DNA of 64,000 nt, taken from the NCBI RefSeq assembly GCF_039544265.1, contig NZ_BAABLI010000004.1, positions 62,001 through 126,000 on the forward strand. Direction: 5' to 3'. A program made the translations under genes and the position numbers. The first letter of the stretch is position 1. Each line of letters opens with the position of its first letter. Positions 17,182 to 27,700 of this stretch are shown here, piece after piece. The DNA is from Corallincola platygyrae (lineage in GTDB: Bacteria; Pseudomonadota; Gammaproteobacteria; Enterobacterales; Neiellaceae). Under the pieces are notes generated by a model. The model saw nothing but the letters and a program-made list of their open reading frames with translations, was not told the origin of the DNA and made no database searches.

Positions 17182-18252
17182 CTAACCTGAATTTGATAAT
17201 GCCGCTTTAAGCCGAGGGTGGATCACTTTTCGCCAAAGTGGCGGACACAAAGCGATCAGCACCATAAATGGGTATCCCGCGGGCAATTGTGGCGCTGCTT
17301 CATGATGCTGCAGCGCATAGTAAGGACGCTGAGCGAACGCATGGTGATCGCTATGCCTTTGTAGTTGTATCAACAGAAGGTTGCTGAATCGATAAGGCGC
17401 ATTCCAAGAGTGATGAGGGGCAACGGGTTCATAACGCCCGGGGCGTCGCTCTTCGCGGACTAGACCATAGTGCTCGATATAGTTGATTGTCTCCAATAGG
17501 GTAATTGCAACCAACGACTGTGCCAGAAACACAAACAGTCCTAACGCGCCAAATGTGACAAATGCCAACCCCGCCAAAATGACGCTGATGCCGTAATACC
17601 AAAACAGCTGGTTATGCCACGACCAGAAACTAAAACCCCGTTTATTCAAGCGTTGCGCTTCAAGCTTCCAGCCGTTAACGGCATTGTGGCGAAACACTGT
17701 GAGTAAGAAACGGTAAAGGCTCTGATTGTACTTGGCCGTGGTTGGGTCCACAGGTGTGGCAACGTGGGCGTGGTGCCAGTAGATATGCTCGATTTTAAAG
17801 CTGGCATAACAGGTTAATGAGAGCAGAAGTCCGCCACTTAATTGCTCGAATTGACTGCGTTTATGGATAAGTTCATGAGCTGCAGTAATGCCAACGGTAC
17901 TCATGATGACGCCTAAACTGATCACCCAACCTAAGAGCCCAACAGCAGTTAAAGAGATTTGGCTGATAATCCAGGTGGTGCCTAGCAAACAGAAAAAACA
18001 TAGGGGTAATGCAAACCAGGGCAACCATACAATCGCTGATGCTTCTGACCTGTCTGGAAGCTCAGGATTGCTTTTCCGTTCTCCTCCCAGGTAATCAATT
18101 AGGGGGATAAACCCAAACATCACCAGCATCGGTAGCCAACCGGCCAGGTCTGGATTGATGCCCCCTAACACCAGCATAAAGCTGAGAAAGGGCAGGGTTG
18201 TTGGAGCCAGAAACAGCAAGGCTGACGGTTGAGTGAGTTTGCTGGTAGCCAT
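17182..18252 (-). CDS. alkB: Alkane 1-monooxygenase (AlkB-type)
   Basis: A 356-residue integral-membrane non-haem diiron hydroxylase, expected to oxidise the terminal methyl of medium-chain alkanes. All eight-histidine motifs are present: HELIHK (126-131), the EHxxxHHxxVATPxDP box (155-170), the AlkB signature NYIEHYG (257-263) and LQRHSDHHA (297-305). Several transmembrane segments flank them. The start at 18252 (MATSK) is taken over an upstream TTG. No rubredoxin, rubredoxin reductase or alkS gene lies nearby, so electron transfer partners must be encoded elsewhere. The second histidine box reads EHIYWHH rather than the usual EHxxGHH, a small deviation that may affect substrate range. Confidence 0.9.
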   Translation of the reverse strand: MATSKLTQPSALLFLAPTTLPFLSFMLVLGGINPDLAGWLPMLVMFGFIPLIDYLGGERKSNPELPDRSEASAIVWLPWFALPLCFFCLLGTTWIISQISLTAVGLLGWVISLGVIMSTVGITAAHELIHKRSQFEQLSGGLLLSLTCYASFKIEHIYWHHAHVATPVDPTTAKYNQSLYRFLLTVFRHNAVNGWKLEAQRLNKRGFSFWSWHNQLFWYYGISVILAGLAFVTFGALGLFVFLAQSLVAITLLETINYIEHYGLVREERRPGRYEPVAPHHSWNAPYRFSNLLLIQLQRHSDHHAFAQRPYYALQHHEAAPQLPAGYPFMVLIALCPPLWRKVIHPRLKAALSNSG

Positions 18253-18414
18253 AATCAATTTGCAGTTGAGTCTCGTACTCCAAGTATAGTGCTTTTACTC
18301 GATTGTGATTTTTCTAATAATCTCAATTGGCTAGCGCTTATTTGTAAATCAGCTAAGGTAGTTGAGGTAACCAAAGTCGCTTAACGGAAGACATCATTCG
18401 CGTAGGAGATTTTC

Positions 18415-21201
18415 ATGAAAGTGGTTTTCAAGGCCGTTTTTGTTTCGTTGATAAGTATGGGGCTGTTTGCCTGCCAGCAAACCACCTCAGAGCCCGTGGC
18501 TACGAGTGCCCCAAATACGCAACCGCTCCCTGTTTCCCTTGAAGATATTGACGTTCCCTATGAAGCATTCGAGCTTGAAAATGGCCTGACGGTTATAGTC
18601 CATGAGGACCGCAAAGCACCGCTTGTAGCCGTGAGTGTCTGGTATCACGTTGGCTCAAAAGATGAAGTTTCGGGCAAAACCGGTTTTGCCCATCTGTTTG
18701 AACACCTCATGTTTAACGGTTCAGAGAACCACAATGGCGAGTATTTTGAGCCACTTGAAGCTGTTGGAGCCACCGATCTAAACGGTACGACGTGGTTTGA
18801 TCGTACTAACTATTTCCAGACCGTGCCTACGCCCGCTGTTGAACTGGCGCTGTTCCTGGAGTCAGACCGCATGGGCCACCTGCTTGGCGCGGTAACTCAG
18901 GAGAAGCTGGACAACCAGCGAGGCGTAGTTCAGAACGAAAAGCGTCAGGGGGACAACCGCCCTTACGGCACTACCGAATATCGCATTCTCGAAGGTTTGT
19001 TCCCTGAAGGGCATCCTTATCGCTGGTCAACGATTGGCTCTATGGAGGATCTGGAAGCAGCGACATTAGATGACGTGCATGCCTGGTTTAAACAGTATTA
19101 CGGTCCTGACAATGCTGTGATCGTATTGGCCGGTGATATCGACAAGGCGACCGCTAAGCCGCTGATGGAGAAGTACTTTGGTGATATTCCTGCGGGACCG
19201 CCACTGCACCGACTTCAGGCTATGGTGCCAACGCGCAGCCAAACCACTCGCGAAGAGATGTATGACCGCGTACCCAACCCGCGTATTTTTCGTTATTTTG
19301 CCGTGCCCGGTCGAACCACATTGCCACGCTATCAGCTTGAACTGGCAGCACAGATATTAGGTCAGGGAAAAACTTCCCGCTTGTACCAACGTTTAGTGTA
19401 TGACGAGCAGCTGGCTACCTCGGTTACAGTGCAGCTGGAACCACACGAACTAACCAGCTTTTTCTATCTGCAGGCAGATCTGAAAACCGATGCTGATCGT
19501 CACCTTGTGAATCAGGTTATCGACGAAGAGTGGCTGAAATTCCTGGAACAAGGACCAACACCTGCCGAAGTGCAACGCGCTAAAACCAAAACCCTGGCGA
19601 GCTTTGCCCGCGGCTTGGAGAAGGTAGGTGGCTTCTATGGTAAGGCCAGCCTGTTGGCCGAAAGCCAGCTTTATGGTGGGCGTCCTGACTTCTGGCGACA
19701 AGGCTTAGCCTGGCTCAGCGAAGCCAGTGCCGATGATGTTCAGCAAGTATCGGCTAAGTGGCTAAGCCAGGGTGATTATCAGCTCACTGTATTGTCTTAT
19801 GGAGAGCCACAAATAGCAGGTGGTGGTGCTGACCGCAGCCAGCTGCCGCAAGTTGCCAGCACGCCAGATCTGAGTTTTCCTGCGATTGAGCGGGGCACTC
19901 TCAGCAACGGTATTGAGGTGGTATTTGCCAAGCGTAGCACTGTGCCCGTGGTCAATGTCGCTATGCAGTTTGATGCCGGTTATGCCGCCGATGCCGGTGG
20001 CAAGCCTGGCCTAGCGAATCTCACATTGAATATGTTGGATGAAGGCAGTGAAAACTATTCCAGTCTTGCGCTGGCGGAAGCATTGGAAACCTTAGGGGCC
20101 ACGCTTAGAACAAGCTCCAGTTTGGACACATCCACTGTGACCTTGTCTGCGCTGAGTGGCAACCTTTCCGATGGGTTAACTCTGATGGCTGATGTGATTC
20201 AGCGTCCTTTGTTTGATAGCGAGGCGCTTGCGCGTCAACGGCAAATTGTGTTGGCGGATATTGAACAAGAGTGGGCCAGCCCTGTCTCAATTGCTATGCA
20301 TACGCTTCCCGAGCTGATGTACGGTGAGGGGCATGCTTACAGTGTGCCCTTGACTGGCTCGGGAACGACACAGGCGGTTAAGAGCATCAGCCAGCAGGAC
20401 CTGCAGAAGTTCCACGGCGATTGGCTCCGTGCGGACAATGGCACCTTGTTTGTCGTCGGTGATATTGAAATGGACAGCTTGATGCCGATGCTGGAGCAGA
20501 GTTTTGGCCAGTGGAAGGCAAACAAGAAAGCTAAACCAACGAAACAGTTGCCAATGGTGGACCTGCCTGAACAGGGCCAGGTGGTTATCGTTGATAAACC
20601 CGGTTCGCCGCAGTCACTTATTTTGGCAGGGCATGTGGCACCGTCGACCAGCGCTGAAAACAACCTGGCGATACGCACCATGAATGATGCTGTGGGTGGT
20701 TTGTTTACTGCGCGATTGAATATGAACCTGCGGGAAGAGAAAGGCTGGGCTTACGGTGCGTATTCTTTCTTGATAGATGCCAAAGGTCAGCGTCCATGGA
20801 TGATCTATGCGCCGGTGCAGACAGATAAAACCGGTGATTCGATTGCTGAAATCAATCGAGAGTTTAATGATTACTTGGGTAAAGCACCGATCACCGAAGC
20901 TGAACTTCAGCGCGTGGTAACCTATCGCTCAAGGCAACTACCCGGTCGCTACGAAACTGCAGGCAGTGTATTGTCAGCTTTATTGAGCAACCAACGTTTT
21001 GGCCGTGATGACGACTATGTTTCGCTACTGGCCAGTCAGTATCGCGCGTTGCAGATTGCGGACGTGAAAACGGCGGCGGTAAATACCCTGCACCCTGACA
21101 AACTGGCGTGGGTGATCGTTGGCGACAAGGAAAAGATCTTGCCGCAGCTCAAGGCCTTAGGTATTGAAAATGTGACAGAATACGTCAGGCCGCAGGGATA
21201 G
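18415..21201 (+). CDS. M16-family zinc metalloprotease, lipoprotein
   Basis: A 928-residue two-module insulinase/pitrilysin-like protease. It has a lipobox LFAC (Cys20), hence probably membrane-anchored in the periplasm. The first module (about 50-270) holds the inverted zinc motif HLFEH (93-97) and a downstream Glu in the region VVQNEKRQG. The second half (about 490-920) is a paralogous, inactive-looking module without HxxEH but with the substrate-clamping R/Y elements typical of M16B partners. Probable role: degradation of small peptides or misfolded fragments. AGGAG precedes ATG 18415. Confidence 0.93.
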   Translation: MKVVFKAVFVSLISMGLFACQQTTSEPVATSAPNTQPLPVSLEDIDVPYEAFELENGLTVIVHEDRKAPLVAVSVWYHVGSKDEVSGKTGFAHLFEHLMFNGSENHNGEYFEPLEAVGATDLNGTTWFDRTNYFQTVPTPAVELALFLESDRMGHLLGAVTQEKLDNQRGVVQNEKRQGDNRPYGTTEYRILEGLFPEGHPYRWSTIGSMEDLEAATLDDVHAWFKQYYGPDNAVIVLAGDIDKATAKPLMEKYFGDIPAGPPLHRLQAMVPTRSQTTREEMYDRVPNPRIFRYFAVPGRTTLPRYQLELAAQILGQGKTSRLYQRLVYDEQLATSVTVQLEPHELTSFFYLQADLKTDADRHLVNQVIDEEWLKFLEQGPTPAEVQRAKTKTLASFARGLEKVGGFYGKASLLAESQLYGGRPDFWRQGLAWLSEASADDVQQVSAKWLSQGDYQLTVLSYGEPQIAGGGADRSQLPQVASTPDLSFPAIERGTLSNGIEVVFAKRSTVPVVNVAMQFDAGYAADAGGKPGLANLTLNMLDEGSENYSSLALAEALETLGATLRTSSSLDTSTVTLSALSGNLSDGLTLMADVIQRPLFDSEALARQRQIVLADIEQEWASPVSIAMHTLPELMYGEGHAYSVPLTGSGTTQAVKSISQQDLQKFHGDWLRADNGTLFVVGDIEMDSLMPMLEQSFGQWKANKKAKPTKQLPMVDLPEQGQVVIVDKPGSPQSLILAGHVAPSTSAENNLAIRTMNDAVGGLFTARLNMNLREEKGWAYGAYSFLIDAKGQRPWMIYAPVQTDKTGDSIAEINREFNDYLGKAPITEAELQRVVTYRSRQLPGRYETAGSVLSALLSNQRFGRDDDYVSLLASQYRALQIADVKTAAVNTLHPDKLAWVIVGDKEKILPQLKALGIENVTEYVRPQG

Positions 21202-21208
21202 CTAAACA

Positions 21209-21229
21209 GGGGCCGTGAGCATCGGCCCC
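21209..21229 (+). terminator. Hairpin after the M16 protease gene
   Basis: GGGGCCG (21209-21215) pairs with CGGCCCC (21223-21229). Only a loose T-rich stretch (TCTTTT) follows 8 nt later, so termination may be partial and the antiporter gene may be read through. Confidence 0.55.
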
Positions 21230-21254
21230 GCACGTATCTTTTACGGGAGGGCTG

Positions 21255-22451
21255 ATGTCGTATGAAGTAGGGTTACTCGGCTTTGCTGCCCTCGTCGCAG
21301 TCGGCATTCTTTTGCATCACCCTTCTCGCACGCTGGGTGTTCCCTCTTTGCTCATTTTTATGGGCGTTGGCCTGCTTATCGGCAATGGCGAATTCAATTT
21401 CGATTATGACAATCTGCAGCTTACCTCCAGCATAGGTACAGCGGCGCTAAATATTATTGTTTTCGTCGGCGGCTTAAACACCTCTATGGGTAATATCCGC
21501 GTGGCATGGCGGGAAGGCGGCATGCTCTCGTCTATCGGGGTATTGCTTACCATCGGCTGTATGGGGCTGATGATGAACCTTATCTTTGATATGCCGCTGA
21601 TCCTGTGCTTTTTGTTTGCCGCCATCGTCTCTTCTACCGATGCGGCTGCGGTGTTTTCTATTCTTGAATCGAAAAAGCTAAAGCTCAAAGAGCATACCGA
21701 CACAGTGCTGGAGTTTGAGTCTGCCACCAACGATCCTATCGCCATGATCATGGTGTTGCTGTTGACCCAAATGGCGCTGAACTCGGAGCTTTCACTGTCG
21801 ACCAATCAAATGATGATGACCCTGTGCCAACAGGTTTTTATTGGTGTGGCAGGAGGTTATCTGGTTGGACAATTGGGAGCATGGTTGTTGAATCAGGTGC
21901 GTCTACCTGAATTCGGCCAGATCCCAGTGTTTATTCTTTGCTGTTTTGTACTGGCGGCCTACGGTACGGCGGCGTTAGGGGGCAACATATTGATTGCTGC
22001 GTACGTGGCAGGCGTGATCCTGGGCAATAACGTGTTGCGTGGAATGGAAGTCAGCCGTCACTTCTTCAACAGTTTGGCTTGGCTCGCACAGTCACTGATG
22101 TTTGTGGTGCTCGGTCTGCAGCTGTCTCCGCAACAACTATGGTCGGTACTGTTTATATCTTTGTTGCCAGCCATATTGTTAATGTTGATTGCCAGGCCCT
22201 TGGCGGTTTGGCTGTGTTACCTGCCGTTTAGGAAAGTGAGTAAACGCAAACGGGTGTTTATATCGGCAATTGGATTACGGGGTGCTACGCCGATTGTATT
22301 TGCATTAATTCCTGCCGCTGCCGGTGTCAGTGGTGGGGTCGAGATGAAACATATGGTGTTCTTTACTGTGCTGATATCTATATTGTTTCAGGGTAGTTTG
22401 TTGGAACCTTTAGCCCGTAAATTGGATCTGATAGAAGAGCCAAAAAAATAG
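21255..22451 (+). CDS. CPA1-family monovalent cation/proton antiporter
   Basis: A 398-residue inner-membrane antiporter with about 12 transmembrane segments. SSTDAAAVFSIL and the ESATNDP motif (the ND pair in the ion-binding membrane helix) are diagnostic of CPA1/NhaP-type exchangers. It would exchange Na+ or K+ for H+. It resembles the membrane part of NhaP2/CvrA but ends right after the transporter core and lacks the C-terminal TrkA_C/CorC-type regulatory domains of those ~570-residue proteins. GGGAGG precedes ATG 21255. The DUF3124 gene follows after 22 bp and is probably co-transcribed. Confidence 0.9.
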   Translation: MSYEVGLLGFAALVAVGILLHHPSRTLGVPSLLIFMGVGLLIGNGEFNFDYDNLQLTSSIGTAALNIIVFVGGLNTSMGNIRVAWREGGMLSSIGVLLTIGCMGLMMNLIFDMPLILCFLFAAIVSSTDAAAVFSILESKKLKLKEHTDTVLEFESATNDPIAMIMVLLLTQMALNSELSLSTNQMMMTLCQQVFIGVAGGYLVGQLGAWLLNQVRLPEFGQIPVFILCCFVLAAYGTAALGGNILIAAYVAGVILGNNVLRGMEVSRHFFNSLAWLAQSLMFVVLGLQLSPQQLWSVLFISLLPAILLMLIARPLAVWLCYLPFRKVSKRKRVFISAIGLRGATPIVFALIPAAAGVSGGVEMKHMVFFTVLISILFQGSLLEPLARKLDLIEEPKK

Positions 22452-22473
22452 CGACGCTTATTGAGAGGGAAAC

Positions 22474-23025
22474 ATGGCAAAAGAGAAGTTTTGGGTAATG
22501 TGGATCGCGGTCGCAATAATCGTGACGCTGGTCGGTACCAGTATCTATCTCGGCACGCTAGTTGGGAAGATGGAAGATATGGAAGACAAGCTGGCATTTG
22601 GTCAGGCTAACACTTCCCATCGCGTGCTACAGGAGCTTCCTGCGACTGGCGAGGCACATAAGAGCTACATCCCCAGCTACTCTCATGTCTATGGTGATGG
22701 CGGCAAACCGCTGCTGCTGGAAACCACGTTGATTCTGCGCAACACAGATCCAGAGCTGCCAATCCAAATTATCTCAGTTGAATACGTCGATTCTCGCGGC
22801 TCTCGCATCGAGCAGATGGTAAAGCAGCCGATTGAGCTAGGGCCACTTGCCAGTGCTGAATACCTGGCGAAGAAGTCGGATATTCGGGGTGGTTCAGGCG
22901 CCAGCTTTGTGGTGACCTGGCAAAGTGAACAGCCTGTGGCGACACCGATATTTGAAGCGGTAATGGTCGGGTCGTCGGAATATACCGAAATATCCGTCAC
23001 CAGTCGCGGTCAGGCAGTACGCTAA
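22474..23025 (+). CDS. DUF3124-family membrane-anchored protein
   Basis: A 183-residue protein with one N-terminal transmembrane anchor (about 8-28) and a periplasmic beta-rich domain. The conserved elements SYIPSYSHVY, LRNTDPELPI, ELGPLASAEY and GGSGASFVVTW are those of DUF3124. The family has no established function. Co-directional with the antiporter 22 bp upstream, suggesting a link to ion homeostasis, which is inference only. Confidence 0.85.
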   Translation: MAKEKFWVMWIAVAIIVTLVGTSIYLGTLVGKMEDMEDKLAFGQANTSHRVLQELPATGEAHKSYIPSYSHVYGDGGKPLLLETTLILRNTDPELPIQIISVEYVDSRGSRIEQMVKQPIELGPLASAEYLAKKSDIRGGSGASFVVTWQSEQPVATPIFEAVMVGSSEYTEISVTSRGQAVR

Positions 23026-23038
23026 GTGAGCTGTTTTG

Positions 23039-23058
23039 ATAGCGCCCGAAGGCGCTAT
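23039..23058 (-). terminator. Hairpin at the 3' end of the DUF2235 gene
   Basis: ATAGCGCC (23039-23046) and GGCGCTAT (23051-23058) form an 8-bp stem. On the minus strand the loop is TTCG, an extra-stable tetraloop. It overlaps the stop codon of the minus-strand gene and also follows the DUF3124 gene; no clear T-tract on either side. Confidence 0.5.
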
Positions 23059-24599
23059 TCAAATGCCATATGGACCCTGTCAGAGGTGGCTTTACGGGTC
23101 ACCTTGATCGCCAGTCGACCGCGATTGTTACCATAAAATTTATCCAGGTCATTGGCGAAAGGGCAAAACTCGCCGGAAGTGCGAGGGGTGTATTTCACCT
23201 CTTTACCTATCTCAAACAGCTCATTTTCCGATAAGCCGATAGCACCGCAAAGAGAGAACCAGTTTGCACTGGAGATGCGTCGATTGGGTTCAAACATCGC
23301 AATGGGTAACTCGACAAACCCCAGTTCTACATCATCCCGGGTCCATCCTTCGGCATTACAGGCAATATCACTGTCATACCACTCCTGGTCTTCAGCGACC
23401 TCAAACAGATAGTTTTCTCCAGCTGCTAGCAATAGTCCGGTGCGATTATATTTCTCCGATGCGTAGGCATACACTATGGCTGATTCGTTCATTTTCAGTC
23501 GCTTAATGTTCAGTTGCCCCATCTCTATGTGCGGAGCTAATCCATGGCATACCACCTGCTCCTGATCTGGGTAGCTGGTAAGGTGTTTGACGCCTTTGAG
23601 AGAGCGAGGGCGATAGTCACTGCTTTGGTGAATGCGCCAGCCAACACTCCAATGTACTTTCGGGGGAAGGTCGGTTGGTTGGTCGTTTCTGATAACGCAA
23701 CAGGTACGAGACTCCAGTGTGATGGCGTTGAACAACCAGCCTCTGTCCTGGAGGTGAATGGTTCCAAGCGGATCCGGTTTGACCATGACATCATCGGGGC
23801 AAATTGTATAGTCAACGTCATCCGGGAGAATATTGTCGTACTTAATATCCTGGTAGCTCTTTATGGTGACGGATATATCTTGCGTCAGCAGCCACTCCAT
23901 CATCAATTTCAACGCATGATCAGACAGGCCATCCTGATAAAAACCACCACCAACATCGGAATGAGCACCGGCAAGCCACAGTTCGGTCACTTTCTCCTCG
24001 TTGTTCATTAAGGTGGGTTGAAACGCTTTGCGTTGGTCATCCAAAGACACCAGATGCAGCGCTGCAACAACGTTGCTTGGTAATGTGCAGTTTTCGAAAA
24101 GCACCTCCGACTTTGGCCGGTTCTCCTTGTCTATATCCGGATTGCCGATTGACGCTACCGTGTCGAAAATCGCTTCATAGAAGCAGGGCTTTTCTATGGT
24201 CTTGGCGATAATGCCTGCGAAGCGCCTGGCCAGTGCCCCACCGCGACTGAATCCCACCACTAACAACTTATCTTCATCAGGGCGAAAGTTTGCTCGGGTA
24301 AAGTCGACGATGGCTCGCTTCAGGATCTGAGCAACATCACTGCCTTCAGGGGCAAGGGCAGCATTAATCGCCTTTTGCAGAAAGTTGCCATAGGTGCCAA
24401 TGCCCGCGTAGTAGTAACACTTTTGGTTGGGCACCCAGCCTGCACCTTGTACCGCGAGCGAACCTCCACAGAGCAGATGGAATTTGAGTACGTTGGAGAT
24501 GTTTTCGTCTTCGGGCTGCCCTCCCGAATCGATTGATTGCTCTGCATCGTCGGGGGCGTTACAGGTGCCATCAAAGCAAAATATAAAGGTGCGTCCCAT
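23055..24599 (-). CDS. DUF2235-domain alpha/beta hydrolase
   Basis: A 514-residue protein of the DUF2235 (T6SS phospholipase/Tle1-like) family. The first ~300 residues contain the start motif FCFDGTCN, the nucleophile elbow GFSRGGALAR (Ser in GxSxG) and the conserved acid motif AGAHSDVGGGF. The C-terminal ~180 residues are unassigned and have no signal peptide. Family members act as lipases or esterases, in some cases as type VI effectors. No vgrG, hcp or immunity gene is adjacent, so effector status is not supported here; a housekeeping or stress hydrolase is equally possible. Confidence 0.85.
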   Translation of the reverse strand: MGRTFIFCFDGTCNAPDDAEQSIDSGGQPEDENISNVLKFHLLCGGSLAVQGAGWVPNQKCYYYAGIGTYGNFLQKAINAALAPEGSDVAQILKRAIVDFTRANFRPDEDKLLVVGFSRGGALARRFAGIIAKTIEKPCFYEAIFDTVASIGNPDIDKENRPKSEVLFENCTLPSNVVAALHLVSLDDQRKAFQPTLMNNEEKVTELWLAGAHSDVGGGFYQDGLSDHALKLMMEWLLTQDISVTIKSYQDIKYDNILPDDVDYTICPDDVMVKPDPLGTIHLQDRGWLFNAITLESRTCCVIRNDQPTDLPPKVHWSVGWRIHQSSDYRPRSLKGVKHLTSYPDQEQVVCHGLAPHIEMGQLNIKRLKMNESAIVYAYASEKYNRTGLLLAAGENYLFEVAEDQEWYDSDIACNAEGWTRDDVELGFVELPIAMFEPNRRISSANWFSLCGAIGLSENELFEIGKEVKYTPRTSGEFCPFANDLDKFYGNNRGRLAIKVTRKATSDRVHMAFE

Positions 24600-24708
24600 C
24601 TCGTCTTCCTTACTTAAGGCTGGCTCTTCCTGCCAGAGGAACTGATTTATTGATTTTAGCAGTCGTATCGCAAGACGGGATTCGCTAACTGTTTATTTTC
24701 GTTGAAAG

Positions 24709-27700
24709 ATGACTGCATGTGATAGGCTGATAACAAGGCTTGTTTATCCGTTCGTTACTTTGTCCAGTCGGCCCATAATATTTGCCGCATTAAAGTGGAT
24801 TAGCATCACTCTGCTCGCACTGTTTTTAGCTGTGGGGGGCGCCTTGTGGTGGGCGGTTAATAGTTGTTGGCCACCGCAGTTATCGCTGAGTGATATGGAA
24901 TGGCACTGGACCAGTCGAACGGTCGAAGTGGGGCAGATCACTTGGCAAATGGAGACCCCATCCGGCTGTGCCATTCGCATTAAAGGATTGAAAATCACGC
25001 CCAATACATGGTTACCATCAGCCTGGCAGGTTGAAAGTGAGCTGGTTTGGGTGCCTGCCGTTTGCCTGGTCAGCCACTCTGCTCCGCAAGAACCAGCCGA
25101 AAGTAGCGAAGCTTTTCCCCCGCAATTGCCTGAGATGGCCTGGTCAGCTTCGATTCCCAACGTCGATTTGACGATTAAACAGCTTACCATTGAATCCTGG
25201 ATATCGGCCGAACTCCAGGCGCAGCTCGACTCTGAACAGATCAGTGTGGTTGGTAAGCTGGTGCCTTTAGATAACAGCGCATCTTTCCTACCTCCTGCGC
25301 TGCTGACAACTACGCCTTTCTCTTTTAAAACCGCGTTTAATCAAACCTCAAAGGCGCTGGAGTTTCGCGCTGAACAGAAACACTGGCAAGCCAAACTGAA
25401 TGGCACTATTCAAACCGATTATCTGTTTGATTTAGAGGGTGAACTGTCTTGGCAAAATCCATTGCCACTCGTTACTGATGAGGTGACGGATGAAGTTGCC
25501 GACAATACTGCAGATGTTGCAGACGCTAACCAAGTAAAGCCGTTGCCTATCAACCAGATTCTGCTGCCATTTAATCTGTATGGACGTCCTGAAAAAGTCA
25601 GCTTTGTGATTGATGACGGAGCTGTGGACGTCTCGATGACGACAAGCGAACAGGTGCAAAACCTGCCACTGCAGTTTTTCACTGACGGTTGGTTGGCTTG
25701 GCCGGAGCTATCCCTCAATAGTCAGATAGCGTCAGGGCAAAAGACTGAATCGGAACAGGACCAAAACTCTGGATGGCTGCTGCACCCAAATGAAACCTGG
25801 AACTTAAAGCTTTCGGGGCAGGGCGCGTTAGGTGCCGTTGAAGGTAATCACTCTTATCCGGGTTTTGAAGGCTTAGCATCTTTCAGTTACCAACTGGAAA
25901 ATCTCGCTATCTCAAGCGCAAAGAAAGCCTCCAATAAAGCCTCTAACGAAGCTCTTGACCTAGTCCCGCTATTGCAGGAGAAAATGCAACTGAGTATTGA
26001 GCTGCCATGGCAACTGGATATATCCACATTTGCGCTGAGCAGCGAACTGGCTCTGAATATCTCGCTTCCTGAACAGCAACTAAGCGCCAAATTAGAAGGC
26101 CCGGTAAACTTAAGTGAAACCGCGACTGAAGCAGCTCTGGCACTAACGGCAAAACACCCTGCGCTTAAGCACAATCAAACGGATATCTCTGCCACCTTTG
26201 AACATAAGAGCTTGCGCTACCAAGCAGGTATTAGCGGAGCGGGTGCGATCGCCGATAAAACGCTGCTTGCTGACAGTGAGTTAAGCTATCAGACGCAGCT
26301 AACCATAAATGGTGATACGGAAAGAGTGGTTGCTGAGTTTGCTCAGTTATCAGTGAAACATCAGCATCCCGAACTGCCTGCAAGCCTGGATTTAGCGCCG
26401 GGAGCCCAACTGTCCTGGCACCGCGGACTATCGACGTTGGAAGCTAACGGCAAGGTTTTACACCCCTATGGCGAAGGGCGGTTCGAAAGCCAACTCAATG
26501 CTGACCAAGTTGCGGATAAACTGCACGGAACATTTAAGCTCACCAGCCGTGCCGATCTGACTCAGGCTGATTTTGTCCTAGGTAGCCAGTGGCAACTGGA
26601 GGCAAAAGTCGGTGAGGCAGTTTCTGCCCCGACAGTGGTTATCAATCGTTTGATTGGCCAAGGCGAACTGAAAAACAAGGACCCTAATGCACCAAAAGCA
26701 CTGAGTGTCGGTGTGTGGGATGGCTACTTGAGCAAACCGTTAACCGTATATCCAATCAACAACTCCGAGCAGGCGAACATCGAACTGGTTGCCGATAAGG
26801 TGCGGCTGGGGCGTGACGCTATCCCCATGCCAAAGCTTTCCGCACAGCTTCTTCCATTCGATTTGCAGCAGCCCATTCAGGCAAACGCCGATTTTGCCAA
26901 CGTCATCAATATGAAGACGCTTCAGACCGGACATGGCCAACTGTTTGTCGAGTATTCGCCAAAATCTGATCAAGTGAACTGGCGCGCAGAACAGGTCGCC
27001 TTGGCACCATACGGTCATCTGATAGATCCGGTACTGCTGCTAAGTAGCGGCAACATTAGCGGTGAAGGTAAAGCCACAGGGATAACCCAATCTCCGGTTT
27101 TTGAAGGGCAGATGCACTGGCTTGATATCGCAGGTGACTACACCGGTATTCTGTTTAATGGCATCACTGGGCAAGCGCAATTCACTGGAAAGCAAAGTCA
27201 AAGTGGTGTTTCGGTCGACGCCGAAGGTGATATTCGTGCCGCCAGCCTGTTCCCCGGCATTCCGATCTCAGATATGTCGTCTAATTGGCAGTTAAAGTTA
27301 GCGGCGCCAAACAAATCCGCCGCCGACGCTGAACAGGCAGTAGAGCCAGTCCCGCAGTTGGTTGCACGTCTCACGAATGTGCAAGCCAACGTGTTGGATG
27401 GGCAGGCCTATGCTCCTCAGATAACCTATCCTGCAACGGCATTAGAAACGGTCACCGTTACCGGATTGGATCTCTCGGGCGCGTTAGCTATGCAGGAGTC
27501 CCCCGTGGTCGACTTGCGAGGCCGAGTCAATATGTCCCTGCCCATGATGGCAACAGCACAGGGAGTTAGGGTTGAGAACGGGCGTATCGTCAACCGTGAC
27601 ACGCTGTTTGTGAAAGTGAACGATCCCAGCGTTATAGATCAGTATGCCGCTGCTAACCCAGCCTTTGCACTGGTGTTAGAAAATCTCAAACAGATGCAGA

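Noticed and set aside
23055..24599. Type VI secretion effector assignment for the DUF2235 protein
   Set aside because: The domain is right but no vgrG, hcp, PAAR or immunity gene is adjacent, so only the enzyme family is claimed.
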